Notes: generated by a model from the letters alone, not told the origin. A stretch of DNA of 46,248 nucleotides from Caulobacterales bacterium 32-69-10 (GCA_002280485.1 NCED01000035.1:1-46248), one strand, 5' to 3'; shown: positions 1-8,432, counted from the stretch's first letter. Numbers and translations are program-made.

Positions 1-1
1 C

Positions 2-1315
2 TCGGGCTGGATGGTCGCGGGCCTGCGCAATCGCTTCGGCCACCTGCCCGACCAGTCGATGCACGAGAAGACCTCGGTCGTCGACCTGATCGAAGAGATC
101 TACGTCTCGCTGCGCCAGGCCGACGAAGTGGCGATCAACGACCTGTTCAAGGCGCTGAAGGCGGCGCGGGCGGCGGGCGACGCGGTCGCCGAAAAGGCCG
201 CGATCAACGCCATCGACAGCTTCGAGACCCACGTCGTGCCGATCATCGCCGACATCGACGCCGGCTTCGGCAACGAGCACGCGACCTATCTCTTGGCCAA
301 GGAGATGATCAAGGCGGGCGCCTGCTGCCTGCAGATCGAGAACCAGGTCTCGGACGCCAAGCAGTGCGGCCACCAGGACGGCAAGGTCACCGTGCCGCGC
401 GAGGACTTCATCGAGAAGCTGCGCGCCTGCCGCCTGGCTTTCGAGGAGATGGGCGTCGACGACGGGGTCATCGTCGCCCGCACCGACAGCCTGGGCGCCG
501 GCCTGACCCAGAAGATTCCGGTCAGCAACGGACCGGACGACCTGGCCGCCGGCTACATCAAGTGGCTGAAGACCGAGCCGATCACCAACGACAACCCGAT
601 CCAGGCCGGCGAGCTGGCGATCTTCGAGGACGGCCGGTTCGTCAAGCCGGTGCGCATGCCCAACGGGCTGTTCGCCTTCAAGGACGGCTCGGGCCGCGCC
701 CGCGTCATCGAGGACTGCATCGCCAACCTGACCGAAGGCGGCGCGGACCTGCTGTGGATCGAGACCGACACCCCCAACGTCGACGAGATCGCCGCCATGG
801 TGGCCGAGATCCGCCGCGTCGTCCCGGACGCCAAGCTGACCTACAACAACTCGCCCTCGTTCAACTGGACGCTGAACCTGCGCCGCCAGGTGATCGAGGA
901 GTGGGTGGCCGAGGGCCGGATCGAGCGCGGGACCTATCCCGAAGGCACGGCCCTGATGTCGGCCGAGCTGGACGCCGACCCGCTGGGCCAGGAGGCGGAC
1001 GCCCGCCTGGCGCGCTTCCAGGCGGACATCTCGGCCCGCGCCGGGGTGTTCCACAACCTGATCACCCTGCCGACCTTCCACCTCACGGCCAAGAGCATGG
1101 ACGAGCTGTCGCGGGGCTACTTCGGCCCGGACCGGATGAAGGCCTATGTCAATTCGGTCCAGCGCGAGGAGATCCGCCGGGGCGTGTCGGCGGTGAAGCA
1201 CCAGCACGAGGTCGGCTCCGACCTCGGCGACACCTTCAAGGAGATGGTCGCCGGCGACCGCGCCCTGAAGGCCGGCGGCCACGCCAACACCATGAACCAG
1301 TTCGCGGCCGAGTAG
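2..1315 (+). CDS. aceA: Isocitrate lyase, C-terminal part (5' end outside window)
   Basis: Cleaves isocitrate to glyoxylate and succinate in the glyoxylate shunt, in the cytoplasm. The frame is open from base 2, so the first ATG (base 11) is internal and the true start lies upstream. The active-site loop reads KQCGH (expected KKCGH or close variants), followed by GKVTVPREDF. IADIDAGFGNEHATYLLAKE and the SPSFNW segment near the middle are also family hallmarks. The long insertion around KWLKTEPITNDNP fits the larger Pseudomonas-type lyase of about 530 aa, so roughly 90-100 N-terminal residues are missing from view. The shunt fits an organism that also makes polyhydroxybutyrate (pha genes at the other end of the window). 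Confidence 0.95.
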   Translation, partial: SGWMVAGLRNRFGHLPDQSMHEKTSVVDLIEEIYVSLRQADEVAINDLFKALKAARAAGDAVAEKAAINAIDSFETHVVPIIADIDAGFGNEHATYLLAKEMIKAGACCLQIENQVSDAKQCGHQDGKVTVPREDFIEKLRACRLAFEEMGVDDGVIVARTDSLGAGLTQKIPVSNGPDDLAAGYIKWLKTEPITNDNPIQAGELAIFEDGRFVKPVRMPNGLFAFKDGSGRARVIEDCIANLTEGGADLLWIETDTPNVDEIAAMVAEIRRVVPDAKLTYNNSPSFNWTLNLRRQVIEEWVAEGRIERGTYPEGTALMSAELDADPLGQEADARLARFQADISARAGVFHNLITLPTFHLTAKSMDELSRGYFGPDRMKAYVNSVQREEIRRGVSAVKHQHEVGSDLGDTFKEMVAGDRALKAGGHANTMNQFAAE

Positions 1316-1350
1316 GCCGTTCCCACCCCTAAGCTTCGGAGGAGACCGAC

Positions 1351-1524
1351 ATGCAACACCGTATCGTTGACAACTTTGTCCACCAGCTCCGCGCCGGCCG
1401 GGACAACACGCCCCAGCACGACGAGATGCGCCGCCTCTACGAAGAGGCCATGGAGACCATGACCCGCCTGGCCGACGGCCTCTACAAGCGCGCCCGCGCC
1501 CAGGTCGACGAACACGCCCACTGA
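1351..1524 (+). CDS. Small conserved-looking protein downstream of aceA (57 aa)
   Basis: ATG preceded by a strong GGAGGAG ribosome site 6-7 bases upstream. It lies 35 bases after the aceA stop and just before a strong terminator, so it is probably the last gene of the aceA transcript. The protein is hydrophilic and helical, begins MQHRIVDNFVH, and carries the charged stretch RRLYEEAMETMTRLADGLYK. It has no signal peptide or membrane segment. I do not recognise a family. Codon use is like that of neighbouring genes, which supports a real gene. Confidence 0.7.
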   Translation: MQHRIVDNFVHQLRAGRDNTPQHDEMRRLYEEAMETMTRLADGLYKRARAQVDEHAH

Positions 1525-1541
1525 GCGGCGTGCCGTGATCG

Positions 1542-1572
1542 AGGCGCTCCCGCTTCGGCGGGAGCGCCTTTT
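1542..1572 (+). terminator. Rho-independent terminator after aceA operon
   Basis: A perfect 12-bp stem (AGGCGCTCCCGC with its complement) closed by a TTCG tetraloop and followed by TTTT. It lies 18 bases after the 57-aa gene's stop. The convergent regulator gene ends at 1592, so the hairpin may serve both strands. Confidence 0.85.
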
Positions 1573-1591
1573 CGCGCCCTGAGTGCGGACT

Positions 1592-1948
1592 CTAGCCTCG
1601 ACCGGCCTTGCCCGCCTCGGCCGGTTGGCCGCGGTAGATCTCGCAAAGGGCGTCGAGCACCCGCATCGCGTGCGGATCGTCGAGGCGATAGTAGATGGTC
1701 TGGGCTTCACGCCGGGTGGCGACCAGGCCCTCGGCCCGCATCTTGGCCAGATGCTGAGAGGCGGCTGACTGGGCGAGGCTGGCGTGCTCAGCCAGGACCC
1801 CGACCGACGCCTCGCCCTCCACCAGACGGCACAGCAACAACAGCCGCGGTTCGCTCGCCAGCAGCTTCAAGAGGCGAGCCGCCGCCTGCGCACTGTCCTC
1901 CAGCACGGAGAGTTCATGGGGCGAGGGACGGAGAGCGAGGGTGGCCAT
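1592..1948 (-). CDS. ArsR-family repressor, BigR/SqrR-like (persulfide-sensing type)
   Basis: Winged-helix ArsR/SmtB repressor. The recognition helix lies around SLAQSAASQHLAKMR and the wing at REAQTIYYRL. One Cys sits in LLLCRLVEGE and a second in ALCEIYRG. This pattern places it with BigR/SqrR/YgaV regulators, which sense persulfides by forming a bond between two cysteines, rather than with metal sensors, since no CXC metal motif is seen. An upstream in-frame ATG at 1972 would add 8 residues (MRIFYIKQ). I prefer ATG 1948 because the first ATG lies within a palindrome (1965-1972) that repeats the core found in the divergent promoter. It is the last gene of the rhodanese-adaptor-pump operon, 64 bases after the pump gene with this start. 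Confidence 0.75.
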   Translation of the reverse strand: MATLALRPSPHELSVLEDSAQAAARLLKLLASEPRLLLLCRLVEGEASVGVLAEHASLAQSAASQHLAKMRAEGLVATRREAQTIYYRLDDPHAMRVLDALCEIYRGQPAEAGKAGRG

Positions 1949-1964
1949 CTGCTTAATGTAGAAG

Positions 1965-1972
1965 ATGCGCAT
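1965..1972. promoter_or_regulatory. Candidate ArsR operator core, ATGCGCAT
   Basis: An 8-bp palindrome just upstream of the preferred regulator start. It is identical to the centre of the 14-bp palindrome at 6701-6714 in the divergent promoter of the same gene set. It may be an autoregulatory site. An 8-mer can recur by chance, so this rests on position. Confidence 0.35.
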
Positions 1973-2012
1973 GCAAGATCAAGAACAGCGCTCCCCGGCG
2001 GCCCGCGACGCT

Positions 2013-5000
2013 TTAACCCGCCGTCTTTGGCGCCGGCACGTCGTCGTCGCGCAGCACGATATAGATCGCCGGGATCACCAGAACGGTGAGCAGGGTCGAC
2101 GAAGCCAGGCCGAACAGCAGCGAGATGGCCAGGCCCTGAAAGATCGGGTCGGTCAGGATCACCGCGGCGCCGATCATGGCCGCGGCGGCGGTGAGCACGA
2201 TCGGCTTGAAGCGGATCGCGCCGGCTTCGAGCAGCACTTCGCGCAGGGCCAAGCCCTCGGCCTGCTTATGGCGGATGAAATCGACCAGCAGGATGGAGTT
2301 GCGCACGATGATGCCCGCCAGGGCGATGAAGCCGATCATCGAGGTGGCGGTGAAGGGCGCCCGGAACAGGATGTGGCCGATCACGATGCCTACCAGGGTC
2401 AGCGGGATCGGGGTCAGGATGACCAGCGGCAGGCGGAAGCTTTTGAACTGGGCGACGACCAGCACATAGATGCCCAGGATCGCCACGCCGAACGCGGCGC
2501 CCATGTCGCGGAAGGTCACCCAGGTGATCTCCCACTCGCCGTCCCATAGGAGGGTCGGCCGGCTCTCGTCGGCGGGTTGGCCGTTCAGGCGGATCTGAGG
2601 CTTGGGAACGCCGTTCCACTCGGCCTGATCGATGGCCTTGCCGACCGCCAGCATGCCGTAGATCGGCGCCTCATAGGCGCCGGCCAGTTCGGCCATGACC
2701 ATGTCGACGTCGCGGCCGTCGCGGCGGAAGACGTGGGTCGAGCCGGGCTCGACCGAAGCGGTGGCGACTTCGCCGAGCGACACCAGCCGGCCGCCGTCCG
2801 CGCCTTGCGAGACCGCCACCGGCAGGGCGGCGAGGCCCTGGCCCCAGCTACGCGCCGACTGGGGCAGGCGCACCGAAATCTCCAGAGGGTCACGGCCCTC
2901 GCCGCGGTGGGCGTAGCCGACCACCTGCCCGCTGAGGGCCGCGGCGATGGAGTCGTAGACGTCCCGGTCGCTGACCTTGAGGGCTTCGAGGCGGTCGCGG
3001 TCGGGGACCAGGCGCATGCCGGGCCGCGGTTGACCGTAGCTGTCGTCGATATCGACGATGTAGGGGACCGACCGGAAGGCGGCCTTCACCCGCTCCGCCA
3101 CGGCGCGGCGGGTCGGGGCGTCCGGCCCGTAGATCTCGGCCAGCAGGGTGGCCATGACCGGGGGCCCCGGCGGCGCCTCGACCACCTTGATCGCCGCGCC
3201 GGCAGGCAGGGCGACCCGCGACAGCTTCTGGCGCAGATCCAGGGCGATGGTGTGACTGCTGCGGCTGCGCTCGCCCTTGGCGGCCAGCGCCACCGCCAGG
3301 TCGCCCATCTCCGGCCGGTTGCGCAGGTAGTAGTGGCGCACCAGGCCGTTGAAGTTGAACGGTGACGCCGTGCCGGCATAGGCGTCGATCGCCGTCACTT
3401 CCGGCAGCCGCCGCGTGATCTCGGCCGCATCGGCGAGCGCGCGCTGCGTCGTCTCGAGAGCGGTTCCCTCGGGCATGTCCAGCACCACCTGCAGCTCCGA
3501 CTTGTTGTCGAAGGGAAGCAGCTTCACGGTCACCGTCTTGGTGGCGAACATGGCGCAGGCGACCAGGGTGGCCAGCCCCACGCCGATCAGGAAGATCCAG
3601 GCCGACCTGCGGCTGGCGATCACCCGTCGGGCGACCTTGCGGTAAAGCGCGCCGAGCCTGCCTTCGCCGTGGTGGCCGGCGCCGGCGGCGAGCGTCTTGC
3701 GGGCGAACCGCACCATCAGCCAGGGGGCGATGATCACGGCGACGAAAAAGGAGAAGACCATCGCCGCCGAGGCGTTGACCGGGATCGGCGCCATGTAGGG
3801 GCCCATCAGGCCGGAGACGAACAGCATCGGCAGCAGGGCCGAGACCACGGTCAGGGTCGCCACGACCGTCGGGTTGCCCACCTCGGCGACGGCGTCGACC
3901 GCGGCGTCGATCCGGCTTCTGCGGTCGCCCATCGCCCAGTGGCGGGCGATGTTCTCGATCATCACGATGGCGTCGTCGACCAGGATGCCGATCGAGAAGA
4001 TCAGGGCGAACAGGCTGACCCGGTTGATCGTGTAGCCCATGAGGTTGGAGGCGAAGAGGGTCAGCAGGATGGTGGTCGGGATGACCACGGCGGTGACCGC
4101 CGCCTCCCGCCAGCCGATGGCGAACCCGATCAGGACGACGATCGAGACGGTGGCCAGTCCGAGGTGGAAGAGAAGCTCGTTGGCCTTTTCGTTGGCGGTC
4201 TCGCCGTAGTCGCGGGTCACCGCCACGTCCAGACTATCGGGGAGGAGGGAGCCCTTCAGCGCCTCGACCCGCGCCAGCACCGCGTGGGAGACGACGACGG
4301 CGTTGGCGCCCTTGCGCTTGGCGATTGCCAGGCTGACGGCGGGGGCCTCGCTCCAGCCCTGCACGGAGCGGGTGTAGCGCCAGGCGCGGACCTGGTCCTC
4401 GCGCGGCGCCTCGATCACCCGGGCCACGTCGCGGACATAGACGGCGTCCCCCTTCACGGAGGCCAGGGCGATCAGGCCGATCTGGGCGGCGCTGGCCAGG
4501 GTGCGGCCGGCGGTCACGTCGACCGCCTGGCCGCCGTTGCGCAGCTGCCCGGCGGGGAAGGCCCGGTTGGCTTGCCGTATCGTGTCCATCAGCGCGCCCA
4601 GGGGGACGCCGTGCTGGGCGAGTTTCGCAGGGTCCGGCTCGATGCGGATCTCCTGGGGCCGGCCGCCGACGATGAAGGTCAGGCCGACGTCGTCGACCTT
4701 GGTCACTTCGTTGCGCAGCTTCCCGGCCAGCTCATGCAGCGCCTGGTCGGTCCATTGGCCGGCGGCCCCGGGCTTGGGCGACAGAGTCAGCACCAGGCTC
4801 GGCACGTCGTTGATGCCGCGGGTCTGGATCAGGGGCTCGGGGATTCCCGCCGGGATGCGGTCGTAGTTGGCGCGGACCTTCTCGTGGATGCGCACGGCCG
4901 CGGCGTCCGGATCGACGCCGACCTTGAAGCGGGCGGTGACCATCACCTGGTTGTCGTCGGCGAAGGTGTAGACGTGCTCGACCTCGGCGACGCTCTTGAC

Positions 5001-5225
5001 GATGGTCTCGAGCGGCTTGCCGACCAGCTCGACCGCGTCCGGCGCCCGCAGCCCCGGGGCCCCCACCATGATGTCGACCATGGGCACGCTGATCTGCGGT
5101 TCTTCCTCCCGGGGAATCGACACCAGGGCCAGGAGGCCCACGGCGATGGCCGCCAGCAGGAAGAGGGGGGTCAGGGGCGAGCGGATCGTCGCCTTGGTGA
5201 GCCGTCCGGAGAGGCCGAGGTTCAT
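2013..5225 (-). CDS. RND efflux pump inner-membrane subunit (AcrB-like)
   Basis: Proton-driven trimeric exporter of the AcrB/MexB superfamily, 1070 aa, full family length. There is an N-terminal membrane segment (about residues 18-36), then the porter domain, then a helix-4 motif with the paired proton-relay aspartates D417 and D418 (GILVDDAIVMIEN). The second half repeats the pattern, and the C-terminus reads LLFGLASSTLLTVLVIPAIY. The N-terminal stretch SIPREEEPQISVPMVDI resembles RND pumps often found beside sulfide oxidation genes. The start codon overlaps the adaptor's stop (ATGA), so the two are translationally coupled. The outer-membrane partner is probably the TolC-like gene at 8429. 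Substrate unknown; persulfides or related sulfur adducts are a guess from context. Confidence 0.93.
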   Translation of the reverse strand: MNLGLSGRLTKATIRSPLTPLFLLAAIAVGLLALVSIPREEEPQISVPMVDIMVGAPGLRAPDAVELVGKPLETIVKSVAEVEHVYTFADDNQVMVTARFKVGVDPDAAAVRIHEKVRANYDRIPAGIPEPLIQTRGINDVPSLVLTLSPKPGAAGQWTDQALHELAGKLRNEVTKVDDVGLTFIVGGRPQEIRIEPDPAKLAQHGVPLGALMDTIRQANRAFPAGQLRNGGQAVDVTAGRTLASAAQIGLIALASVKGDAVYVRDVARVIEAPREDQVRAWRYTRSVQGWSEAPAVSLAIAKRKGANAVVVSHAVLARVEALKGSLLPDSLDVAVTRDYGETANEKANELLFHLGLATVSIVVLIGFAIGWREAAVTAVVIPTTILLTLFASNLMGYTINRVSLFALIFSIGILVDDAIVMIENIARHWAMGDRRSRIDAAVDAVAEVGNPTVVATLTVVSALLPMLFVSGLMGPYMAPIPVNASAAMVFSFFVAVIIAPWLMVRFARKTLAAGAGHHGEGRLGALYRKVARRVIASRRSAWIFLIGVGLATLVACAMFATKTVTVKLLPFDNKSELQVVLDMPEGTALETTQRALADAAEITRRLPEVTAIDAYAGTASPFNFNGLVRHYYLRNRPEMGDLAVALAAKGERSRSSHTIALDLRQKLSRVALPAGAAIKVVEAPPGPPVMATLLAEIYGPDAPTRRAVAERVKAAFRSVPYIVDIDDSYGQPRPGMRLVPDRDRLEALKVSDRDVYDSIAAALSGQVVGYAHRGEGRDPLEISVRLPQSARSWGQGLAALPVAVSQGADGGRLVSLGEVATASVEPGSTHVFRRDGRDVDMVMAELAGAYEAPIYGMLAVGKAIDQAEWNGVPKPQIRLNGQPADESRPTLLWDGEWEITWVTFRDMGAAFGVAILGIYVLVVAQFKSFRLPLVILTPIPLTLVGIVIGHILFRAPFTATSMIGFIALAGIIVRNSILLVDFIRHKQAEGLALREVLLEAGAIRFKPIVLTAAAAMIGAAVILTDPIFQGLAISLLFGLASSTLLTVLVIPAIYIVLRDDDVPAPKTAG

Positions 5226-6250
5226 CTGGCCGCACCGGCCGGCGCCAGCACATCGCCGGCCTTCAGGCCCGACAGGACTTCGACGCTGTCCGCGGCGGGA
5301 CCGTCCGTGGTCTGAATAGGCGTCTCGGACAGGGTGTTGTCGGGCCGCACGAGGCGGGCGTAGTCGACGCCGAAGCGGGTGACGATGTAGCGCCGCGGCA
5401 CGACCAAGGCCTGGCGCTCGCCGAGCTTGATCCAGGCCCGCACACGCTGTCCGATCAGATCCTGCGGCAGGCCGTCGGCGCTGACATCGGCGGTGATCTG
5501 TCCGCCGGCGACCGAGGGATAGACCTGGCCGATCGCGCCCTGGCGGACGCCGCCGACGTCTTCGGCGGCGAATTGAACCGTGTCGCCGACCTTCAGCGCC
5601 CTCGCCTGGGCTTCAGGCAATTCGATCCGCACGATCACGGGACCGGCGGTGATCTTGGCGATCGACTGGCCTGGCATGACGACCGAGCCGACCGGCACGT
5701 CGGCGACCAGGACGCGGCCGGCGGCGGGCGCCAGGATCGCGCCTTGAGCGCCCAGTTCGGCGCTGGCCCCGCGCTGCGCCCGCGCCGCCGCCAGATTGGC
5801 GCGGGCCGCCTTGGCCTGGGCCTCGACCTGGTCCAGCCGGGCCTGGGCGTAGACCCCGTGGGAGAAGAGATCGCGCGTGCGCGCCAGGTCGGCCTCGGCG
5901 CGGTCCGCCTCGGCGGCGGCGGCGGAGACCTGGGCCGCGAAGGCGCCCGTCTGCAGCGCGAGCCGGTCATCCTTCACGCGCCCGATCGGCTGGCCCTGAC
6001 GCACCAGATCGCCCGCCTTGACCGCCAGGGCGACCAGCACCCCTGAGATGCGGGCGCGCGCTTCGGCCATGTCGCGGGTCGTGAGGGTCGCGGGCACGGG
6101 CTTCAGGTCGGCGACGACCTGCGGCCGCAGCGTCAGTCGACCCGCCGCCGGTGCGGTCTGCACCGCCGTTTCGGCCTGCTTGGCCTCGCCGCATCCTGCC
6201 AGCAGCAAGGCGGCGCCCATTGCGCTGATCAGAAACGGCCCTGACCTCAT
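5222..6250 (-). CDS. RND periplasmic adaptor lipoprotein (MFP)
   Basis: Membrane-fusion subunit linking the RND pump to an outer-membrane channel, 342 aa. A lipoprotein signal ends in LLLAGC, with the acylated Cys at residue 20. Lipoyl-like halves flank an Ala/Arg-rich helical hairpin (about residues 100-170), and the beta-barrel part includes VLVADVPVGSVVMPGQSIAKI. It starts 30 bases after the rhodanese gene and overlaps the pump start by 4 bases, so all three form one operon. Confidence 0.9.
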   Translation of the reverse strand: MRSGPFLISAMGAALLLAGCGEAKQAETAVQTAPAAGRLTLRPQVVADLKPVPATLTTRDMAEARARISGVLVALAVKAGDLVRQGQPIGRVKDDRLALQTGAFAAQVSAAAAEADRAEADLARTRDLFSHGVYAQARLDQVEAQAKAARANLAAARAQRGASAELGAQGAILAPAAGRVLVADVPVGSVVMPGQSIAKITAGPVIVRIELPEAQARALKVGDTVQFAAEDVGGVRQGAIGQVYPSVAGGQITADVSADGLPQDLIGQRVRAWIKLGERQALVVPRRYIVTRFGVDYARLVRPDNTLSETPIQTTDGPAADSVEVLSGLKAGDVLAPAGAAR

Positions 6251-6280
6251 GGTTCGCCCCTCCGGTTCTTGTGGTGAAGG

Positions 6281-6643
6281 CTAGGTGCGGTCGCGGACGG
6301 CGCCGGTGGCGCTGTCGAGGGCGACGGTGGGCAGGCCCTGCGCCTTCCAGGCCGCGATACCGCCGGCGAGGTGCGCATCGATGGCGTGCCCTGCCTTGCG
6401 GCATTGATCGACTGCGGCCGCGGAGCGTTTTCCCGACCCGCATTGGAACACCACCAGCCGGTCGCCAGCCTGGGGCAGGGCGCCAGGGTCGAAGGTCGAG
6501 AGCGGGAAATTGAGAGCGCCGTGGATCCGCTCGGCGGCGAATTCCGCCGGTTCGCGCACGTCGATCAGCAGAATCTGGTGGGCGTCGAGCGCGGCCTGCA
6601 CCTGCTGCGGGGTCAAGTCCTTGGTCTTGGGGGCGCCGAACAT
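6281..6643 (-). CDS. Rhodanese-like sulfurtransferase, single domain
   Basis: Cytoplasmic sulfur carrier or transferase, 120 aa. The active loop is CGSGKRS with catalytic Cys68, and LLIDVREPAEFAAERIHGALNFPL is the usual rhodanese start. The longer frame opens at 6688, but ATG 6643 has AGGAG about 7 bases upstream and gives the expected N-terminus (MFGAPKTKDL). First gene of the left operon, head-to-head with the sulfide:quinone oxidoreductase. Partner role: moving sulfane sulfur made by that enzyme to thiol acceptors. Confidence 0.92.
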   Translation of the reverse strand: MFGAPKTKDLTPQQVQAALDAHQILLIDVREPAEFAAERIHGALNFPLSTFDPGALPQAGDRLVVFQCGSGKRSAAAVDQCRKAGHAIDAHLAGGIAAWKAQGLPTVALDSATGAVRDRT

Positions 6644-6688
6644 GGAAGGCTCCTGGGATCGGCCGTGATCGGCCCTGCGGGACAGCAA

Positions 6689-6729
6689 TTGCTTATTGCG
6701 TATATGCGCATATAAACATATCTAATCAA
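6689..6729. promoter_or_regulatory. Overlapping divergent promoters with embedded palindrome
   Basis: On the plus strand, TTGCTT (6689-6694), a 16-base spacer and TATAAA (6711-6716) form a plausible promoter for the oxidoreductase. On the minus strand, TTGATT (6724-6729), a 17-base spacer and CATATA (6701-6706) form one for the rhodanese operon. A perfect 14-bp palindrome, TATATGCGCATATA (6701-6714), lies in both, so one bound repressor would block both. The local sequence is much more AT-rich than its surroundings. The ArsR protein at 1592 is the obvious candidate ligand. Confidence 0.6.
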
Positions 6730-6849
6730 GCTTCGGAGATCACCCTACGGCGCTCTTCCGCTGGCGACGTGATCTCGATCAAGGCCGTCCGGCTGAAACA
6801 GGCGGACGTTCACCTATCGGCTGTCGCAGGCCACCGAAGGAGACCGACC

Positions 6850-8130
6850 ATGGCCAAGCCACGCATTGTCGTCCTGGGCGCCGGACTGGGCGGGGCGATC
6901 GCGGCCTTCGAGGTCAAGCACGCCGTCGGCGACAAGGCGGACGTCAGCGTGGTGTCGCAGGGCGACACCTTCCACTTCGTCCCGTCCAACCCCTGGGTGG
7001 CGGTGCACTGGCGCAAACGCGACGCTATCGAGGTCAAGCTTCCGCCGGTCTTCAAGAAGAGGGGGATCGATTTCACCGCCGTCGGCGCCAAGCGGGTCTC
7101 GCCAGCCGACAATCGGATCGAACTGAACGACGGAACCACCGTCGAATACGACTACCTGATCATCGCCACCGGCCCCGACCTGGCCTTCGACGAGATCCCC
7201 GGCCTTGGCCCCCACGGCGGCTTCACCCAATCGGTCTGCCATGTCGACCACGCCGAGGCCGCGGCGCTCGCCTTCGACCGCTTCGTCGAGAATCCCGGCC
7301 CCATCGTCATCGGCGCGGTTCAGGGGGCCTCGTGCTTCGGGCCGGCCTACGAGTTCGCGATGATCCTGGATACCGAGCTCAGGCGCCGCAAGCTGCGCGA
7401 CCGCGTGCCCATGACCTTCGTCACCTCCGAACCCTACATCGGCCACCTGGGCCTGGACGGGGTCGGCGACACCAAGGGCCTGCTCGAAAGCGAGATGCGC
7501 GAGCGGCATATCAAGTGGGTCGTCAACGCCAAGGTCGCCTCGGTCGAGGCCGGCGTGATGCACGTCGAGGAGATCGCCGACGACGGCTCGGTCAGGCAGA
7601 CCCACGACCTGCCGTTCGCCTATTCGATGATGCTGCCGGCCTTCCGCGGCGTCGCCGCCGTGCGGGGGATCGAGGGCCTGACCAATCCACGCGGCTTCGT
7701 CGTCATCGACAAGCACCAGCGCAATCCGACCTTCCCCAACGTCTTCGGCCTCGGCGTCTGCGTCGCCATCGCGCCGACCGGCAAGACGCCGGTGCCGGTG
7801 GGCGTGCCCAAGACCGGCTTCATGATCGAGAGCATGGTCACCGCCATCGCCCACAACATGGCCGAGATATTCGAGGGCAAGCCGCCGACCCACGAAGCGA
7901 CCTGGAACGCCTTCTGCCTCGCCGACTTCGGCGACGGCGGCGTCGCCTTCATCGCCCAGCCGCAGATCCCGCCGCGCAACGTCAACTGGTCGGCCAGCGG
8001 CGGCTGGGTCCACCTCGCCAAGGTCGGGTTCGAGAAATACTTCATCGCCAAGGTCAAGCGCGGCGAGAGCGAGCCCTTCTACGAAAAGATGGCCCTGGAG
8101 GTGATGGGCCTGCGCAAGCTCAAGGGGTGA
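6850..8130 (+). CDS. sqr: Sulfide:quinone oxidoreductase
   Basis: Membrane-associated FAD enzyme that oxidises sulfide to sulfane sulfur and passes electrons to quinone, 426 aa. The FAD motif VVLGAGLGG is near residue 7. Three cysteines match the catalytic set of Acidithiobacillus SQR: Cys130 (QSVCHVDHA), Cys162 (GASCFGPAYEF) and Cys356 (AFCLADFGD). The tail FEKYFIAKVKRGESEPFYEK is a typical SQR membrane anchor. Start chosen at ATG 6850, with GAAGGAG 8-9 bases upstream. An in-frame start at 6769 would add residues that do not look like the family. First gene of the right operon. Confidence 0.93.
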   Translation: MAKPRIVVLGAGLGGAIAAFEVKHAVGDKADVSVVSQGDTFHFVPSNPWVAVHWRKRDAIEVKLPPVFKKRGIDFTAVGAKRVSPADNRIELNDGTTVEYDYLIIATGPDLAFDEIPGLGPHGGFTQSVCHVDHAEAAALAFDRFVENPGPIVIGAVQGASCFGPAYEFAMILDTELRRRKLRDRVPMTFVTSEPYIGHLGLDGVGDTKGLLESEMRERHIKWVVNAKVASVEAGVMHVEEIADDGSVRQTHDLPFAYSMMLPAFRGVAAVRGIEGLTNPRGFVVIDKHQRNPTFPNVFGLGVCVAIAPTGKTPVPVGVPKTGFMIESMVTAIAHNMAEIFEGKPPTHEATWNAFCLADFGDGGVAFIAQPQIPPRNVNWSASGGWVHLAKVGFEKYFIAKVKRGESEPFYEKMALEVMGLRKLKG

Positions 8131-8225
8131 GCCGTGCGCCCGTCGAACGATGAGCGCTCAATAGATCGTCGCCTGGACGCGCCAGGCTCTCGCCCGGGCG
8201 CAAGCCGGGCGCCGCAAGGATGTTG

Positions 8226-8432
8226 ATGATGACGATCGACCGTATGGTCCTGGCCTTCGACGGCCTTGTCGTCCTGTTGGGCGTGGCGCTCGCCCACTAC
8301 GTCCATCCCTGGTGGATCGGCCTGTCGGTGTTCGCAGGCCTGAACATGATCCAGGCCGCCTTCACCGGCTTCTGCCCGGCGGCGATGGCCTTCAAGGCGA
8401 TCGGGATCAAGCCGGGGGTCGCCTTCCGTTGA
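8226..8432 (+). CDS. DUF2892 inner-membrane protein (YgaP C-terminal type)
   Basis: A 68-aa protein with two membrane helices (about residues 8-27 and 31-50) and the family's GFCP motif at the end of the second. DUF2892 is often fused to, or next to, rhodanese domains, as in E. coli YgaP. AAGGA is 5 bases before ATG 8226. The ATG at 8220 overlaps that ribosome site and is less likely. Its stop overlaps the next gene's TTG start (TTGA). Probable role in sulfur or persulfide handling at the membrane; the mechanism is not established. Confidence 0.85.
   Translation: MMTIDRMVLAFDGLVVLLGVALAHYVHPWWIGLSVFAGLNMIQAAFTGFCPAAMAFKAIGIKPGVAFR

Noticed and set aside
2013..5225. Heavy-metal (CzcA-type) RND pump
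   Set aside because: Linked ArsR lacks a metal motif, there is no His-rich tail, and neighbours are sulfur genes; AcrB-like general pump fits better.
3669..5315. Long open frame antisense to the RND pump gene
   Set aside because: His/Asp/Gly/Gln-rich low-complexity product typical of the reverse strand of a GC-rich gene; the pump gene on the other strand is fully conserved.
6814..8013. 399-codon open frame antisense to sqr
   Set aside because: No motifs, and sqr has all catalytic residues and a good ribosome site.
6850..8130. Flavocytochrome c sulfide dehydrogenase instead of SQR
   Set aside because: Third Cys at 356, C-terminal membrane-anchor sequence and absence of a cytochrome partner or signal peptide favour SQR.
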